A stretch of DNA of 64,000 bases from CAWGJC01 sp965276665. GTDB taxonomy: Bacteria; Pseudomonadota; Alphaproteobacteria; Acetobacterales; Acetobacteraceae. The notes beneath the pieces were generated by a model that worked only from the letters and a program-made list of their open reading frames with translations, was not told where the DNA came from and made no database searches. Location of the stretch: NCBI GenBank assembly GCA_965276665.1, contig OZ255620.1, positions 4,588,001 to 4,652,000 of the forward strand, written 5' to 3'. Below, in pieces: positions 62,887-64,000 of this stretch. Both the position numbers and the translations under genes were made by a program. How positions within the stretch are numbered: position 1 is the first letter of the stretch; every line of letters begins with the position of its first letter.

Positions 62887-62940
62887 GTGAGTCGGCCGCC
62901 GTCCGGCGGCGGGGTGAGCCGGCCGCCGTCCGGCGGCGGG
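62887..62940. repeat. 27-bp tandem repeat with hairpins between glnB and glnA
   Basis: Two 27-base units (62887-62913, 62914-62940) differ at one base and partial units flank them. Each unit holds GCCGCCGTCCGGCGGC, a 6-bp stem with a GTCC loop. In the glnB-glnA transcript they would form a row of small hairpins that may stop or pause transcription. Confidence 0.9.
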
Positions 62941-62958
62941 GTGAGCCTAGGTCGCGGC

Positions 62959-63297
62959 TCAGATAGCGTCCACCCCGCGTTCACCTGTGCGGATGCGGAC
63001 GACTTCCTCAATGGTGCTGACAAAAATCTTGCCGTCGCCGATCCGCCCGGTGCGCGCCGCGCCGACGATCGCCTCCACGGCGCGCTCGACGAGGCTGTCC
63101 TCGCAGACCACCTCGATCTTCACCTTGGGCAGGAAATCGACCACGTACTCGGCCCCGCGATAGAGCTCGGTATGGCCCTTCTGGCGGCCGAAGCCCTTGG
63201 CTTCCAGCACGGTGATACCCTGCAATCCGACCTCGTGCAGCGCCTCCTTCACCTCGTCGAGCTTGAAGGGTTTGATCACCGCCTCGATCTTCTTCAT
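62959..63297 (-). CDS. glnB: nitrogen regulatory protein P-II
   Basis: This 112-residue protein has the full PII sequence: KKIEAVIKPFKLDEVKEALH, the T loop GRQKGHTELYRGAEY with the uridylylation Tyr51, VVCEDSLVERAVEAIVGAAR, TGRIGDGKIFVSTIEEVVRI and RTGERGVDAI. It signals nitrogen, carbon and energy status to GlnE, NtrB and transporters. ATG 63297 gives the exact family length. A sigma-54-type promoter lies about 150 bases upstream. It is the first gene before glnA on the same strand. Confidence 0.98.
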   Translation of the reverse strand: MKKIEAVIKPFKLDEVKEALHEVGLQGITVLEAKGFGRQKGHTELYRGAEYVVDFLPKVKIEVVCEDSLVERAVEAIVGAARTGRIGDGKIFVSTIEEVVRIRTGERGVDAI

Positions 63298-63445
63298 CGC
63301 CTGTCGCCCCCGTGGTCGGTTCTGACCCGTGATCGGTCCTGAGTCGCCGTCTTCCGCATGGCTGCTTACGACGGGCATTCCCACCCCACAAGCCGCGCCG
63401 CAACGACATCCCGGCGGAACGATTGCAGGAATTTCAGGAAACGGT

Positions 63446-63461
63446 TGCAGGAAGCGTGCCA
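63446..63461 (-). promoter_or_regulatory. candidate sigma-54 promoter for glnB
   Basis: On the minus strand this reads TGGCACGCTTCCTGCA, matching the sigma-54 consensus with GG and GC ten bases apart and only one change (C for the first T of TTGC). It would place the start near 63436, leaving a leader of about 139 bases before glnB. Its -24 half lies inside the palindrome 63451-63492. Confidence 0.55.
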
Positions 63462-63492
63462 CGCTTCTGCTGCCGGAAGCGTGGCACGCTTC
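63451..63492. repeat. inverted repeat with 17-bp arms upstream of glnB
   Basis: GAAGCGTGCCACGCTTC (63451-63467) and GAAGCGTGGCACGCTTC (63476-63492) are exact reverse complements with an 8-base loop. It overlaps the sigma-54-like promoter. The rest of 63298-63673 shows no gene. Confidence 0.85.
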
Positions 63493-63673
63493 GCGCCGCC
63501 GCGAGCCGGCCGCCAGCCCGCGGGCTGGGCATGGCTCTGCCCCTTTTCTGGGCAGGTATTCCGGGCAAGTGTTCTGGGCAGGATGGTCCGGACCGTCGGT
63601 TCCGGACCGCCGGTTGAAGCGCCGGCGCGCGAAACCCATACTGGCCAGGCCCGCACCGAGGAGCCCGGCCGCC

Positions 63674-64000
63674 GTGAAGAGCCCGAATGCGCTGCTGTCC
63701 GCCACCGGCACCACCATCTTCACGGTGATGTCGGCGCTCGCGGTGAAGCACGATGCGATCAATCTCGGTCAGGGATTCCCCGATACCGAGGGGCCCGAGG
63801 ACGTGGTGCGCGCCGCGGCCGATGCCCTGCTCGACGGCCGCAACCAGTATCCGCCGCTCACCGGCCTGCCCGAGCTGCGCGAGGCGGTGGCGGCGATCAA
63901 CCGGCGCTTCTACGGGCTCGAGGCCGATCCCGCGAGCGAGGTGATCGTCACCTCGGGCGGCACCGAGGCGCTCGCCGCCTGCCTGATGGCGGTGGTCGAT
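63674..64000 (+). CDS. class I/II aminotransferase (5' part)
   Basis: The 109 visible residues start MKSPNALLSATGTTIFTVMS and continue with HDAINLGQGFPDTEGPEDVV, RNQYPPLTGLPELREAVAAI and VIVTSGGTEALAACLMAVVD, the N-terminal arm and PLP-domain start of type I aminotransferases such as the methionine- or kynurenine-type group. The GTG at 63674 follows GAGGAG; the upstream frame continues without a better start. The gene runs off the right edge, so the catalytic Lys is not visible. Confidence 0.88.
   Translation, partial: MKSPNALLSATGTTIFTVMSALAVKHDAINLGQGFPDTEGPEDVVRAAADALLDGRNQYPPLTGLPELREAVAAINRRFYGLEADPASEVIVTSGGTEALAACLMAVVD

Noticed and set aside
62887..62940. Possible CRISPR-like array between glnB and glnA
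   Set aside because: 27-bp units abut directly without spacers; simple tandem repeat.

Overview
The window is a high-GC, gene-dense bacterial chromosome segment. Several blocks have a gene order I know from alphaproteobacteria: isoaspartyl methyltransferase - tolC - popZ - valS; xthA - erpA - dgt - argS - SPOR protein - nagZ - scpA - scpB - tatB - tatC - serS; and glnB - glnA. The frequent GTG and TTG starts, many 1-4 base stop/start overlaps, strong GC bias and repeat style point to Rhodospirillales, probably Acetobacteraceae. That assignment is inference; no rRNA or taxonomic marker was searched.

Layout. 1-7475 (mostly minus): an HPF-type ribosome protein cut by the window edge, then a Gld-like ABC export operon (ATPase, permease, GldG-like protein, DUF4340 protein, Nudix hydrolase), then recG. 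7520-13455 (plus): sdhE, mfd, a variant MBL-fold protein, accA. 13569-15140: an outer-membrane efflux lipoprotein. 15165-18737: a mobile insertion with inverted ends lying inside a palindromic repeat; it carries an intact IS1182-type insertion sequence and a low-GC P-loop ATPase gene broken by a stop and frameshifts. 18959-22727: a carbamoylase-type hydrolase, an unknown membrane-anchored protein and an SDR, divergent from an SMP-30-type lactonase. 23120-27290: a tRNA-rich zone (tRNA-Asn, tRNA-Leu, three tRNA remnants) with a cyclopropane synthase-like gene and a TetR/membrane-protein pair. 27290-31802: two small exported proteins, then a KimA-like permease coupled to a TPR/ATP-grasp protein. 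32050-38225: tRNA-Cys, methyltransferase, tolC, popZ, valS. 38290-50876: two unknown genes, then the housekeeping block above. 51025-57721: YbhB-like protein, short putA, a large periplasmic protein, a small Cys-rich secreted protein, a DsbA/FrnE-like protein. 57759-64000: an AsmA-like protein, a lytic transglycosylase, an unknown exported protein, glnA, glnB and a truncated aminotransferase.

How the genes work together. Most of the window is core housekeeping: DNA repair and replication support (recG, mfd, xthA, dgt), chromosome segregation and polarity (scpA, scpB, popZ), translation (argS, valS, serS, tRNAs), lipid synthesis (accA), nitrogen control (glnB, glnA), protein export (tatB, tatC), Fe-S delivery (erpA) and proline use (putA). 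Accessory content sits in 15-19 kb and 23-27 kb.

No CRISPR array and no complete known defence island was seen. The most unusual structures are a GC-rich palindromic repeat family with one copy split by the mobile element, a decayed ATPase inside that element, a coupled KimA-like permease plus TPR/ATP-grasp pair, a sigma-54-like promoter overlapping a 17-bp-arm palindrome upstream of glnB, and many short tandem duplications at gene borders.
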